A stretch of 64,000 bases of DNA from Roseibium porphyridii (lineage in GTDB: Bacteria > Pseudomonadota > Alphaproteobacteria > Rhizobiales > Stappiaceae): the NCBI RefSeq assembly GCF_026191725.2, contig NZ_CP120863.1, positions 5,806,789 to 5,870,788 of the forward strand, in the 5' to 3' direction. Position numbers and translations under genes: made by a program. Shown here one piece after another: positions 56,615 through 64,000 of the stretch (within the stretch, counting starts at the first letter, position 1; every line of letters starts with the position of its first letter). A model generated the notes under the pieces. That model had not been told where the DNA came from. It saw only the letters and a list, made by a program, of their open reading frames with translations, and ran no database searches.

Positions 56615-57085
56615 TCAAAGCTCCCGATATGTCGCCTCAAAGGTGACCGGAAACGCAACCGAACGGGCGATGTAGCAATAGTTGTGAATTTCGTGGTGAA
56701 TTGCATCGGCTTTTGTAAGGTTCGTGCCTGCCGGGACCACAATGTTCGGTTTCAAAATTACCTGCAAAAACCGGCCTGCGCCATTTTTCTCCGTTTCACC
56801 AAGACCCAATGGGAAATCCTCATAGGCGCTCACTGCGATGCCAGCGGTGCTGGCCAGATGCAGATACCAGAGCATGTGACAACTCGAAAGCGCCGACAAA
56901 AGCAAATCCTCCGGGTTGTGGAGCGCCGGGTTTCCACCAAGCAACGGGTCGTTGGAACATTGCACGACAGACTTGCCCGGCGTTCTGATTTCCCAGGTTC
57001 TTTCATATCCACGATAGGTTTTTGTCCCGTCGCCCAGGTTTCCGGTCCAGACAATTTTCGATGTGTATTGGTGGTTGGTTGTCAT
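56615..57085 (-). CDS. OsmC-family protein (organic hydroperoxide/osmotic stress)
   Basis: 156 residues. The conserved cysteine lies in LLLSALSSCHMLWYLHLAS (~75), and the second-cysteine region reads HNYCYIARSVAFPV (~140), so the two-cysteine peroxidase site of OsmC/Ohr is kept. The upstream GNPALHNPEDLLLSAL block is typical. ATG 57085 has GGAG six bases upstream. It is divergent from a GntR gene, with a palindromic operator directly ahead of its ribosome binding site. Confidence 0.92.
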   Translation of the reverse strand: MTTNHQYTSKIVWTGNLGDGTKTYRGYERTWEIRTPGKSVVQCSNDPLLGGNPALHNPEDLLLSALSSCHMLWYLHLASTAGIAVSAYEDFPLGLGETEKNGAGRFLQVILKPNIVVPAGTNLTKADAIHHEIHNYCYIARSVAFPVTFEATYREL

Positions 57086-57097
57086 CTCGATCTCCAA

Positions 57098-57117
57098 AAT
57101 GTATACATTTATACATT
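57098..57117. promoter_or_regulatory. Double palindromic operator between OsmC and GntR genes
   Basis: AATGTATACATT (57098-57109) is a perfect 12-bp palindrome; its left arm AATGTATA also pairs with TATACATT at 57110-57117, giving an 8+8 repeat with four bases between. FCD-type GntR regulators bind short TGTATACA-like palindromes. It sits 3 bases upstream of the OsmC Shine-Dalgarno, so binding would block OsmC expression and perhaps gntR. Confidence 0.6.
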
Positions 57118-57170
57118 CTTGAGTTTCAGATTTGTCAAGTCCATGATGACGCCGGTCGAAGGAAGGGTTC

Positions 57171-57806
57171 ATGTCCGCTGAGCAGATTGCCGCCACGTTG
57201 GAAACTGAAATTGTCGACGGCCGTTTCCGACCGGGCGAAGAACTCAAACAGGGTGAAATCGCGAAACGATTTGCGATCAGCCGGATCCCGGTCAGGGACG
57301 CCCTCCAACTCTTGGCATCTCGTGGGATGATCAGCCTCGTCCCCAATCGGCGCGCACGCGTCATCAGTCTGGAACCGGCTGAAATATCCGAAATTTACGA
57401 CCTGAGAGTGCTGTTGGAAACGGACTGCCTGCACCACGCCATCAAACAGATGACGGAAAACGATCTGGGTGCGATTGAAGTTGCTTACGCACACTCCTCG
57501 ATCGATGCGGGCACAGACCGTTGGGCTAGCGGCGACTGGGCCTTTCACCAAAGTCTCTATTTACCTGCACGCAGGCCGCGACAATTGAAGTTGATTGAAG
57601 AGCTTCGACGGACATGCCGCATTCATATTGCCGGGTATGGTGTCTTGCCGGCGCAAACCAGGGACTGGCTCGAAGATCACAAAAACATCTTGTCGGCAGT
57701 GCGCAATCGCAACACGGCCGACGCACAGGACATCCTGAAACGGCATATCATGGACGCCTGCGCAATGCTGTTGTCTGCCTGGCCCACCGAAAACACTGGT
57801 TCCTAG
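57171..57806 (+). CDS. GntR-family regulator with FCD domain
   Basis: 211 residues. Winged HTH at ~4-70 (LKQGEIAKRFAISRIPVRDALQLLASRGMISLVPNRRARVISL) and a FadR C-terminal (FCD) helical ligand domain with DLRVLLETDCLHHAI, then D..FH and H..IL.A..NR histidines suited to bind a metal. It is divergent from osmC and probably controls it through the palindrome between them; the effector is unknown. Such regulators usually sense carboxylates. Confidence 0.9.
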   Translation: MSAEQIAATLETEIVDGRFRPGEELKQGEIAKRFAISRIPVRDALQLLASRGMISLVPNRRARVISLEPAEISEIYDLRVLLETDCLHHAIKQMTENDLGAIEVAYAHSSIDAGTDRWASGDWAFHQSLYLPARRPRQLKLIEELRRTCRIHIAGYGVLPAQTRDWLEDHKNILSAVRNRNTADAQDILKRHIMDACAMLLSAWPTENTGS

Positions 57807-57875
57807 CCGCAAACGAACCCAGTCACACAGCAGCTCATGTCTTACCGGTTGGGCGGTAATTCGCTGCCAAAGCGG

Positions 57876-59456
57876 TCAGAACGCCTGATAAGTCAAAAGC
57901 AGCGCGCAGACTGCAATAACCCAAAGAGCAAGTCGGCCGGATCGCGTGTGCCTTGCTTCTGCCTTGCCGATGGCTTCCGCGGTTGCATCATCGAACCGAA
58001 GACCGCTGTTGGTCATTTTTTCAAGTTCAGCCGACATGCGACCGATGCGGTCGGCAAACAACGGCATGTCGTTTGCGACCCGGGCGAGTGCCGACAATGC
58101 GTCGCCTGCGTCCCGGAACTTTCCGACCGGGCCAAGATTTTCAGTTATCCAGCTGCCGACAACCGGTTCGGCCGTTCGCCACATATCGAGATTGGGGTTC
58201 AGGGACCTGGCAACACCCTCGACAACGACCATCGTTTTTTGCAGCATGATCAATTGGGTCTGGGTGCGCATTTCAAACAGTTCGGTCACTTCAAAAAGCT
58301 GAGTCAGCAGTCGGGCCATGGATATCTCGCTGGCATCGTGACCATGGATCGGCTCCCCAATCGCACGGATCGCCTGCGCAAACATGTCGACGTCCTGATG
58401 GGCCGGCACATACCCGGCCTCAAAGTGCACTTCCGCAACGCGCTTGTAGTTTCGCGTGATGAACCCGAACAGGATCTCGGCCAGAAAACGGCGTTCACGT
58501 TTGTTGAGCCGGCCAGTGATGCCGAAATCGACCGCGACAAGCGTGCCGTCAGGTTCGACGAATAGATTGCCCTGGTGCATGTCCGCGTGAAAAAAGCCAT
58601 CTCGCAGCGTGTGCCGAAGAAAGCTCTGAATGACGGATGCACCTAGAGCTTCCAGATCATGGCCATCTTCACGAAGACCATCAACATCGGACATTTTCCG
58701 GCCATCGATCCATTCAAGGGTCAAAACACCCTTGGATGTGTGAAGCCATTCCACGCCTGGCACCCGAAAGCCCGGGTCTTCCGCAATGTTTTCTGCCATT
58801 TCGGAAAGCGCGGCAGCCTCGAGCCTGAAATCCATTTCCATGGCGACGGATTGAGCGAGCGTATCGACCACGGCAACCGGACGAAGTCGACGCGACGGCG
58901 GATGGAACCGTTCCGCAAGACGGGCAACAAGGTAATAGCTTTCCAGATCTCTTTGAAATCTTCGGGATACTCCCGGACGCAACACTTTGACGGCGACCTT
59001 ACGATCCACCCCGTCCTTGTCCCTTATGACGGCCGGATGCACCTGAGCAATGGATGCTGCTGCAACGGCTTCGCCAAATTCGACAAAGATTTCGTCGACC
59101 GGGCGGTCGAGCTGTTCGGAAACTGCCCGCCGCGCTGCCTCATGTTCAAACGCCGGCAGCCGATCCTGCAGTGCAGACAATTCACGCGCGGCATCTTTGC
59201 CAACGACATCGGCCCGCGTTGCCAGGAACTGACCAAGCTTCACATAAGAAGGACCCAAGCGATTAAGAGCGTCTGAAAGGCGCAGATCTGCACTTTTGTC
59301 TTTGACCGCGCGGCGTTCCAAAAGACGGGCAATCGCGATCCCGAAACGCGGCCCCGCTGGAAGGTCAGGCAGATTGACGAGGCTGAACACGCCTTCGCGC
59401 GCCATCACGAAACCGGCCCGCATCAGGCGGAAAAGGGACATAACCGGAAATGCCAT
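57876..59456 (-). CDS. ubiB: UbiB: ubiquinone biosynthesis kinase-like protein
   Basis: 526 residues of the ABC1/UbiB atypical kinase family. The KxGQ motif lies in GPSYVKLGQFLATRADV (~71), the ExD-like region in VHPAVI/LRPGVSRRFQRDL, and the nucleotide-binding HADMHQGNLFV (~290) plus VDFGITGRL (~310). Two C-terminal membrane helices end RLALWVIAVCALLLTYQAF. It supports ubiquinone synthesis, probably by extracting lipid intermediates. It starts immediately after ubiE (ATG at 59456, TTG at 59459). Confidence 0.94.
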   Translation of the reverse strand: MAFPVMSLFRLMRAGFVMAREGVFSLVNLPDLPAGPRFGIAIARLLERRAVKDKSADLRLSDALNRLGPSYVKLGQFLATRADVVGKDAARELSALQDRLPAFEHEAARRAVSEQLDRPVDEIFVEFGEAVAAASIAQVHPAVIRDKDGVDRKVAVKVLRPGVSRRFQRDLESYYLVARLAERFHPPSRRLRPVAVVDTLAQSVAMEMDFRLEAAALSEMAENIAEDPGFRVPGVEWLHTSKGVLTLEWIDGRKMSDVDGLREDGHDLEALGASVIQSFLRHTLRDGFFHADMHQGNLFVEPDGTLVAVDFGITGRLNKRERRFLAEILFGFITRNYKRVAEVHFEAGYVPAHQDVDMFAQAIRAIGEPIHGHDASEISMARLLTQLFEVTELFEMRTQTQLIMLQKTMVVVEGVARSLNPNLDMWRTAEPVVGSWITENLGPVGKFRDAGDALSALARVANDMPLFADRIGRMSAELEKMTNSGLRFDDATAEAIGKAEARHTRSGRLALWVIAVCALLLTYQAF

Positions 59457-59459
59457 CAA

Positions 59460-60257
59460 TCAGAATTTCCAACCAGAATGCAGCGCGGCGATACCGCCGG
59501 AATAATTGCGATAGGTGACCCGTTCAAATCCTGCTTCCCGAACCATCTCCGCGAAGCGCTCCTGGCTGGGAAATTTGCGAATGGATTCCACCAGATACTG
59601 ATAGGGATCGCCGTCACCCGTCACCCACTTTCCCATGACTGGGATCGCATTGAAGGAAAAGGTGTCATAGACCTTGTCCAGCAGGGGCACATCGACTTCG
59701 GAAAACTCCAGGCAAAGAAAACGGCCTCCGCGCTTCAAAACACGCCGGGCCTCCCGCAATGCTTTCGGGATGTCCGGGACATTTCGGATGCCGAAGGCAA
59801 TCGTATATGCATCGAAACTCTTGTCAGGGAATGGCAGGTCTTCTGCGTTTCCCTGGCTAAAGGTGATCAATTTGGACAATCCGGCTTTCGCCGCTCTGTC
59901 GCGACCGACACCGAGCATGGATTCATTGATATCGCAAACCACGGCGGAAACCGTTTCGTTCGACCGATTGACAACACGGGTTGCTATATCACCGGTGCCA
60001 CCGGCAACATCCAGAAGCTTCCAGCCTGACTTGTCCGCCCTTGGCGGTGCAAGGAACGAGACCATCGCATCCTTCCAGACCCGGTGCATCCCGCCGGACA
60101 TCATGTCGTTCATCAGGTCGTAACGGTCAGCAACCTTGTGAAAAACATCGTCCACAAGCGCCTGTTTGCTTCCCTCGGCCACCTTTGTGAAACCGAAACT
60201 GGTCGGCATGTCCTCCGGAGTCCGGTCCGAAGCTCCGCTGCGTGCCTGTTGCGTCAT
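59460..60257 (-). CDS. ubiE: Ubiquinone/menaquinone C-methyltransferase
   Basis: 265 residues. UbiE methylates the quinone ring in ubiquinone synthesis. Signature [22 protein letters not shown] and motif [17 protein letters not shown] are clear; [29 protein letters not shown] is the second family block. ATG 60257 has GGAG eight bases upstream; longer frames are not homologous. It is divergent from mutM and cotranscribed with ubiB. Confidence 0.96.
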   Translation of the reverse strand: MTQQARSGASDRTPEDMPTSFGFTKVAEGSKQALVDDVFHKVADRYDLMNDMMSGGMHRVWKDAMVSFLAPPRADKSGWKLLDVAGGTGDIATRVVNRSNETVSAVVCDINESMLGVGRDRAAKAGLSKLITFSQGNAEDLPFPDKSFDAYTIAFGIRNVPDIPKALREARRVLKRGGRFLCLEFSEVDVPLLDKVYDTFSFNAIPVMGKWVTGDGDPYQYLVESIRKFPSQERFAEMVREAGFERVTYRNYSGGIAALHSGWKF

Positions 60258-60521
60258 GAATGCGTCTCCAAGATCAATCAGTTCAGCCTCAGCCCACCGG
60301 TTGATCACCGTTCCTGTTCTTGAACAGATCAGCCCACCTTTTCGCGAGCTGCCGTTGTTCTGGCGGATCACAAATCCATTTAAGGTCTTCAAAGTGCGCC
60401 GGAACATAGTACAAGCACCGCCCGAGCGCTATCTTTGCCGGCCGTGGACGCCATATGCCGCAGGCCGGTGTGAGAATGTCAGACCTCTTAGCGCGCAACC
60501 GAAGCGGAGACCAGTCTTCAG

Positions 60522-61415
60522 ATGCCTGAATTGCCGGAAGTTGAAACCGTCAAACGCGGCCTGTCGCCCGCATTCGAAGGAGCCACGCTGCGCAAGGTCG
60601 AGCAAAACCGGCCTGATCTTCGTTTTCCGTTTCCGGAAGACTTCGTTGGTCGGCTGACTGGGAAACGGGTCACCGCCCTGTCCCGCAGATCCAAATACCT
60701 GCTTGCGGATATCACCAGCGGGGATGTTCTGGTCATGCATCTTGGCATGTCAGGGTCTTTCCGCATTGAAGCCGACTATGAGGACAGTGCTCCCGGTAAA
60801 TTTGCACATGCCCGCAGCAAGGACACCAAGCACGATCATGTGGTCTTTCACCTTGAAACAGCCACAGGAGATCCCGCGCGCATTATATATAATGATCCGC
60901 GGCGCTTTGGCTTCATGGACCTTGTGCCACGAGCCACGCTATCTGCGCATCCGCTTTTCAAGGATCTTGGACTGGAACCTTTGGGCAATGAACTGAGTGC
61001 GGAAACGCTTGCCGGTCTATTCCAAGGTCGAAAATCGCCTCTAAAAGCCGCCTTGCTGAATCAGAAGCTGATTGCAGGTCTTGGCAATATATATGTGTGT
61101 GAAGCACTTTGGCGCAGCGGTCTGAGCCCGGAACGCTCTGCCGGGAGCATTGTGACGAAATCAGGTAAGCCGACAAAAAAGGCGGTCGCCCTCGCAGCCA
61201 ACATCCGGGAAACACTCGAAGACGCAATCAAGGCCGGCGGGTCATCCTTGCGAGACCACACACAAACCGATGGTACGCTTGGCTATTTTCAGCATTCTTT
61301 CGCGGTCTATGGCCGCGAAAACGAAAGCTGCCGGACACCGGGCTGCAACGGCACGGTAGCACGACTGGTGCAATCAAACCGCTCTACCTTTTATTGCCCG
61401 CAATGCCAGACCTGA
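60522..61415 (+). CDS. mutM: Formamidopyrimidine-DNA glycosylase (Fpg)
   Basis: 297 residues. Removes 8-oxoguanine and formamidopyrimidines from DNA. The catalytic [14 protein letters not shown] starts with the proline nucleophile; the lysine-containing RSKYLLADI and the H2TH region follow, and the C-terminal zinc finger is C-x4-C…CPQC (CRTPGC…FYCPQCQ). It is divergent from ubiE across 264 bp with no further gene. Confidence 0.96.
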   Translation: MPELPEVETVKRGLSPAFEGATLRKVEQNRPDLRFPFPEDFVGRLTGKRVTALSRRSKYLLADITSGDVLVMHLGMSGSFRIEADYEDSAPGKFAHARSKDTKHDHVVFHLETATGDPARIIYNDPRRFGFMDLVPRATLSAHPLFKDLGLEPLGNELSAETLAGLFQGRKSPLKAALLNQKLIAGLGNIYVCEALWRSGLSPERSAGSIVTKSGKPTKKAVALAANIRETLEDAIKAGGSSLRDHTQTDGTLGYFQHSFAVYGRENESCRTPGCNGTVARLVQSNRSTFYCPQCQT

Positions 61416-61544
61416 CAGTCCGGCCTCTATCCCTTCAGCCAAACTTGCCAGACACGCCTCGTGTCGGTTAGGCATGGCCGGTAAGTTTGACATATCCGAG
61501 GGGCCGTTCATGGCGGCAACCTCCGGCCTTGGGAGCGCATTATT

Positions 61545-62318
61545 ATGGGATACGAGAACATCCGCGTTGAAAAGCGCGGCAAAGTAGGCCTGATCACTCT
61601 GGACCGGCCGGAAGCCCTGAATGCGCTCAATTCAGCGCTGGTCGCAGAGCTTTGCACGGCCCTCGACAGTTTCGATGAAGACGAGCGCATCGGCTGCGTT
61701 GTCGTCACGGGTTCGGAAAAGGCTTTTGCAGCCGGTGCCGACATCAAGGAAATGCAGCCTCACAATTTCTCATCCGCCTACCAGACCGATCTGATCACGC
61801 CATTTGATCGCGTCTCGCGGAACCGCAAACCGATCATCGCAGCCGTCGCCGGATATGCGCTGGGCGGGGGCTGCGAACTGGCCATGCTCTGCGATTTCAT
61901 CATCGCGGCCGACACCGCAAAATTCGGCCAGCCGGAAATCACCCTCGGCGTCATCCCCGGAGCAGGGGGTACGCAGCGTCTGACGCGGTTCGTTGGCAAG
62001 TCAAAAGCCATGGAGATGGTCTTGACCGGTCGCATGATGGATGCCGAAGAAGCTGAGCGGAGCGGCCTTGTCAGCCGGATCGTTCCCGCCGACGACCTTC
62101 TGGAGGAAGCTCTGAAGGCCGCCGAGAAAATTGCCGACTTCTCGCTCCCCGTCGTGATGATGGCAAAGGAAAGCGTCGACCGGGCGTATGAAACAACACT
62201 TTCAGAAGGCGTGCGGTTCGAGCGGCGGGTCTTCCAAGCCCTTTTCGCGCTGGAGGACCAGAACGAGGGCATGAGCGCCTTTGCGGAGAAACGGTCACCG
62301 CAATTCAGGAACAAATAA
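61545..62318 (+). CDS. Enoyl-CoA hydratase (crotonase family)
   Basis: 257 residues, the standard crotonase length. The oxyanion-hole segments are [16 protein letters not shown] (~65) and [42 protein letters not shown] (~100-140), with both catalytic glutamates (in CELAM and QPEI) present, as in true enoyl-CoA hydratases. It hydrates trans-2-enoyl-CoA in fatty-acid beta-oxidation. It lies between mutM and rpsT and is followed by a strong terminator. Confidence 0.93.
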   Translation: MGYENIRVEKRGKVGLITLDRPEALNALNSALVAELCTALDSFDEDERIGCVVVTGSEKAFAAGADIKEMQPHNFSSAYQTDLITPFDRVSRNRKPIIAAVAGYALGGGCELAMLCDFIIAADTAKFGQPEITLGVIPGAGGTQRLTRFVGKSKAMEMVLTGRMMDAEEAERSGLVSRIVPADDLLEEALKAAEKIADFSLPVVMMAKESVDRAYETTLSEGVRFERRVFQALFALEDQNEGMSAFAEKRSPQFRNK

Positions 62319-62384
62319 TCTTCCGCGTATCAACGACAAAGCCGTTGACGACAAGCCCAAGCGCCATTATAAGCAGCGCCCAAT

Positions 62385-62415
62385 CGGTGGCGGACTTCCG
62401 CCGCCGTTGTTTTTT
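62385..62415 (+). terminator. Rho-independent terminator of the enoyl-CoA hydratase gene
   Basis: A 9-bp stem with one G-T pair, CGGTGGCGG (62385-62393) with CCGCCGCCG (62398-62406), 4-base loop, then TTGTTTTTT. It lies 66 bases past the stop and isolates rpsT. Confidence 0.88.
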
Positions 62416-62494
62416 GATCGGGTCTTACCGGCTTTGACGCCTTGGTCCGATCGCCACCGGACCCTAGTCCCCATTACCGATCAGGATTGAGCCC

Positions 62495-62761
62495 ATGGCC
62501 AACACACCATCGGCCAAGAAGGCGGCCCGCAAGATTGCCCGCCGGACGGCCACCAACAAAGACCGCAGAAGCCGCGTTCGCACGTACCTGCGTAAGGTTG
62601 AAGAAGCAATCGCTTCTGGCGACCAGAGCGCAGCAAACGACGCTTTCAAGGCAGCCCAGCCGGAAATCATGCGCGCAGCGTCCAAAGGCGTGATGCATGC
62701 AAACACTGCGTCCAGGAAAGTTTCCCGCCTCAACGCCCGCATCAAGGCACTTGGCGCCTAA
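62495..62761 (+). CDS. rpsT: 30S ribosomal protein S20
   Basis: 88 residues, the usual length for S20, which binds 16S rRNA early in assembly. The start [38 protein letters not shown] and the C-terminal [22 protein letters not shown] are family-typical. In alphaproteobacteria rpsT is commonly next to dnaA. It has its own upstream region (79 bp after the previous terminator). Confidence 0.97.
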   Translation: MANTPSAKKAARKIARRTATNKDRRSRVRTYLRKVEEAIASGDQSAANDAFKAAQPEIMRAASKGVMHANTASRKVSRLNARIKALGA

Positions 62762-62788
62762 TTTTTCCGTGAAATCAACGTTCAAAAG

Positions 62789-62815
62789 ACCCGGCCACAG
62801 TGCCGGGTTTTTTTT
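62789..62815 (+). terminator. Rho-independent terminator of rpsT
   Basis: 7-bp stem ACCCGGC/GCCGGGT (62789-62795 with 62802-62808), 6-base loop, then a run of eight Ts. It lies 27 bases past the rpsT stop. Confidence 0.93.
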
Positions 62816-63406
62816 AGCCATGCAATTTTGTGGATGACAGAAATAGGCCCGCTCCAGCTTCACAACCTTCAAAAATACGCCACATCAGAGTGTCAAAAAA
62901 TATTTATATTTTTCAATATCTTATGGGTATGTAGGATCTAAGCGGCGGGATCAAACCGGATTCGATACGAGTCAAGGTATCTGTTCCGAAATTTTTTTTG
63001 AAATCGCTGTTTTTCATTTGTGACAAGACCGCTCAGAGCAAAAAGTCATTGCGGTAAAAAGCATTTGTTCCTTTGCACACAGGGAACGGAAATTCGGTAA
63101 CGCAGGGGCAGAAACCGGCATCTGCCAAGAAACGTATTAACACGCTGTTGCCCCACAAGGCCCTGTCTGTATATTAACAACACGGCTGGCGGCAAAGACC
63201 GGCGATTAACCTAAAACTGGTGCTTGGAAAAACAATGTATAAGTCAAACAGAAATATAGCTGAGCACATGTCACATTGGCCGAGTAGCGAATACATTAAC
63301 GTGTTCAGTCTTAACGGCGCTTAGCGATAGTTCGACTAATACTCCTTCCGAAAATACTAATAAGCAAATTATAACCGATAGCGCAAAGCTATCGAAGGGG
63401 GCGTCT
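62816..63406. other. Noncoding region upstream of rhodanese/dnaA: candidate replication or dnaA control region
   Basis: 591 bp with no plausible gene. Features, in order: a DnaA-box-like TGTGGATGA (62829, one mismatch to the reverse consensus TGTGGATAA); an AT-only dyad AAAAATA/TATTTTT (62896-62913) within an AT-rich block; two GANTC methylation sites (62959, 62969); a GTTCC/GGAAC dyad near 63067-63085; and five TTAAC motifs, all on the plus strand (63137, 63174, 63206, 63296, 63311), which match CtrA half-sites. No perfect DnaA box or TTAA-N7-TTAA was found. The right end contains the rhodanese promoter. Confidence 0.45.
63376..63394 (+). promoter_or_regulatory. Leader hairpin directly before the rhodanese ribosome binding site
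   Basis: 7-bp perfect stem CGATAGC (63376-63382) with GCTATCG (63388-63394), 5-base loop, next to GAAGGGGG (63394-63401), the ribosome binding site for the GTG at 63407. It may stabilise the mRNA or modulate translation; the role is inference. Confidence 0.4.
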
Positions 63407-63847
63407 GTGCAACTTGAGGGTGGTTACGCAGGAAATTTAAGCGCGCAGGAGGCTTTTCAGCAGCTCTCCGAACAACAGGACGCTGTTCTTGTTGACGTGC
63501 GCACACAAGCGGAATGGGCGTTTGTCGGCATCCCCGATTTGCGCCCTATCGGCAAGGAACCTGTGTTAGCGGAATGGCAAAGTTTTCCGTCGAGCGGACC
63601 AAATCCGGATTTCGCATCGACGGTTTCAAATCAGCTGGTCAAAAAAGGACTTGACCAAAGCGCTCCGATCTATTTTCTGTGCCGCTCCGGCGCACGGAGC
63701 CAAGCAGCTGCAATCGCGCTGACCCAAGCCGGTTATACGCACTGTTACAATATCTCTGATGGATTTGAGGGGCCGCTGGACGCAGATCGTCACCGCGGCA
63801 CACAGGCCGGCTGGAAAGCTGCCGGCTTGCCTTGGATTCAGAATTAG
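63407..63847 (+). CDS. Rhodanese-like domain protein
   Basis: 146 residues, a single rhodanese domain: SAQEAFQQLSEQQDAVLVDVRTQAEWAFVGIPDL, and the active-site loop FLCRSGARSQAAAIAL with the catalytic cysteine (~90), ending GTQAGWKAAGLPWIQN. Sulfurtransferase activity is likely (thiosulfate or protein persulfide). GTG 63407 has AAGGGGG five bases upstream. It lies between rpsT and the probable dnaA start, an unusual place for this family. Confidence 0.9.
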   Translation: MQLEGGYAGNLSAQEAFQQLSEQQDAVLVDVRTQAEWAFVGIPDLRPIGKEPVLAEWQSFPSSGPNPDFASTVSNQLVKKGLDQSAPIYFLCRSGARSQAAAIALTQAGYTHCYNISDGFEGPLDADRHRGTQAGWKAAGLPWIQN

Positions 63848-63905
63848 CTTCCCGCATTCAAGACGGGGTGGCGGCTGGAGTATATCCACTGCCAAACGAA
63901 TAACC

Positions 63906-63919
63906 GTCCCAAAAGGGAC
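63906..63919 (+). promoter_or_regulatory. Small hairpin covering the ribosome binding site of the last gene
   Basis: GTCCC (63906-63910) pairs with GGGAC (63915-63919) around AAAA. The Shine-Dalgarno AGGGA is inside the 3' arm, seven bases before the ATG at 63926. The stem is short, so it may open easily. Confidence 0.35.
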
Positions 63920-63925
63920 ATCATA

Positions 63926-64000
63926 ATGCTGCAAAAGCAGCAAGGCGTCGAAGAATGGCTGTGGCGGACCGTTCTTCACAAAGTACAGGAGGCAGATGAC
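63926..64000 (+). CDS. 5' end of the next gene, probably dnaA (cut by window end)
   Basis: Only 25 codons are visible, beginning MLQKQQGVEEWLWRTVLHKV, with AGGGA seven bases upstream. The Trp-containing amphipathic start would suit a DnaA N-terminal region, and dnaA is the expected neighbour of rpsT in alphaproteobacteria. The visible part is too short to prove this; the name rests mainly on gene order. Confidence 0.5.
   Translation, partial: MLQKQQGVEEWLWRTVLHKVQEADD

Noticed and set aside
62816-63406. Perfect DnaA boxes or full CtrA sites (TTAA-N7-TTAA)
   Set aside because: Searched by eye; only one near-match DnaA box and TTAAC half-sites were found, so the origin claim is kept as a hypothesis.
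1-64000. CRISPR arrays, insertion sequences, prophage, tRNA or rRNA genes
   Set aside because: No regularly spaced repeats, transposase-like proteins, terminal inverted repeats or cloverleaf-like segments were seen; nearly all sequence is explained by core genes.

Overview
This 64 kb window is a gene-dense stretch of alphaproteobacterial core chromosome. Gene order and protein types point to the Hyphomicrobiales (Rhizobiales), most likely a marine Stappiaceae-like lineage (Roseibium/Labrenzia relatives). The clues are a yej transporter with two tandem binding proteins, a PraR-like HTH gene beside metK, lnt-corC-ybeY-phoH-miaB in one run, fur-rimI-tsaB, hslV-GNAT-hslU, and ubiB-ubiE / mutM / enoyl-CoA hydratase / rpsT. 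The genus is inference. No prophage, insertion sequence, CRISPR array, rRNA or tRNA gene was seen.

Layout: 0-3 kb holds a cut-off NudC, a histidine phosphatase-like protein, a secreted lytic transglycosylase and an unknown secreted protein. 3-11 kb (minus) is a complete yejA-yejA-yejB-yejE-yejF peptide importer. 11-13.2 kb (minus) holds a diguanylate cyclase and a membrane-anchored cytochrome c. 13.4-16.1 kb (plus) is kdsB-pheA-PfkB kinase, facing gpmA-dapB (minus). 17.9-20.8 kb carries a large GGDEF-EAL protein, possibly coupled to a 53-codon leader ORF. 20.9-33.2 kb (minus) is the RNA and translation supercluster rimP-nusA-ylxR/L7Ae-infB, rbfA-truB, rpsO, pnp. It is interrupted between truB and rpsO by an HxlR regulator, an APCDD1-like secreted protein and a PAP2 phosphatase. 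33.5-44.9 kb (minus) holds trmB, metK, a PraR-like regulator, lnt, corC, ybeY, phoH, miaB, an acyltransferase, fur, rimI and tsaB. 45-51.5 kb holds NifU-like, Usp, hslU-GNAT-hslV, an FMN reductase, a PmtA-like methyltransferase and dnaJ; dnaK follows to 53.7 kb. 54-57.8 kb is the most accessory part: an unknown Cys-tailed membrane protein with AlkB, MAPEG/TetR, and OsmC/GntR. 57.9-62.8 kb is ubiB-ubiE (minus), then mutM, enoyl-CoA hydratase and rpsT (plus). After a 591-bp noncoding stretch come a rhodanese gene and the first 25 codons of what is probably dnaA.

How the genes work together: the window joins ribosome and RNA metabolism, the heat-shock system (dnaK, dnaJ, hslVU), envelope and peptidoglycan functions (lytic transglycosylase, Yej importer, dapB, kdsB, lnt, PmtA-like) and cyclic-di-GMP signalling. 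The dnaK and hslV genes share a sigma-32-like promoter with the same spacing (CTTG.. / 17 bp / CTAyAT). Rho-independent terminators mark transcript ends after the cytochrome, pnp, rpsO, infB, trmB, NifU, enoyl-CoA hydratase and rpsT genes.

Most interesting leads: the rpsT-to-rhodanese noncoding region, with an AT dyad, paired GANTC sites and five same-strand TTAAC motifs, as a candidate replication or dnaA control region; the small ORF overlapping the TTG start of the GGDEF-EAL gene; a hairpin that buries the ribosome binding site of an unknown secreted protein; and the unknown Cys-tailed membrane protein linked to AlkB.
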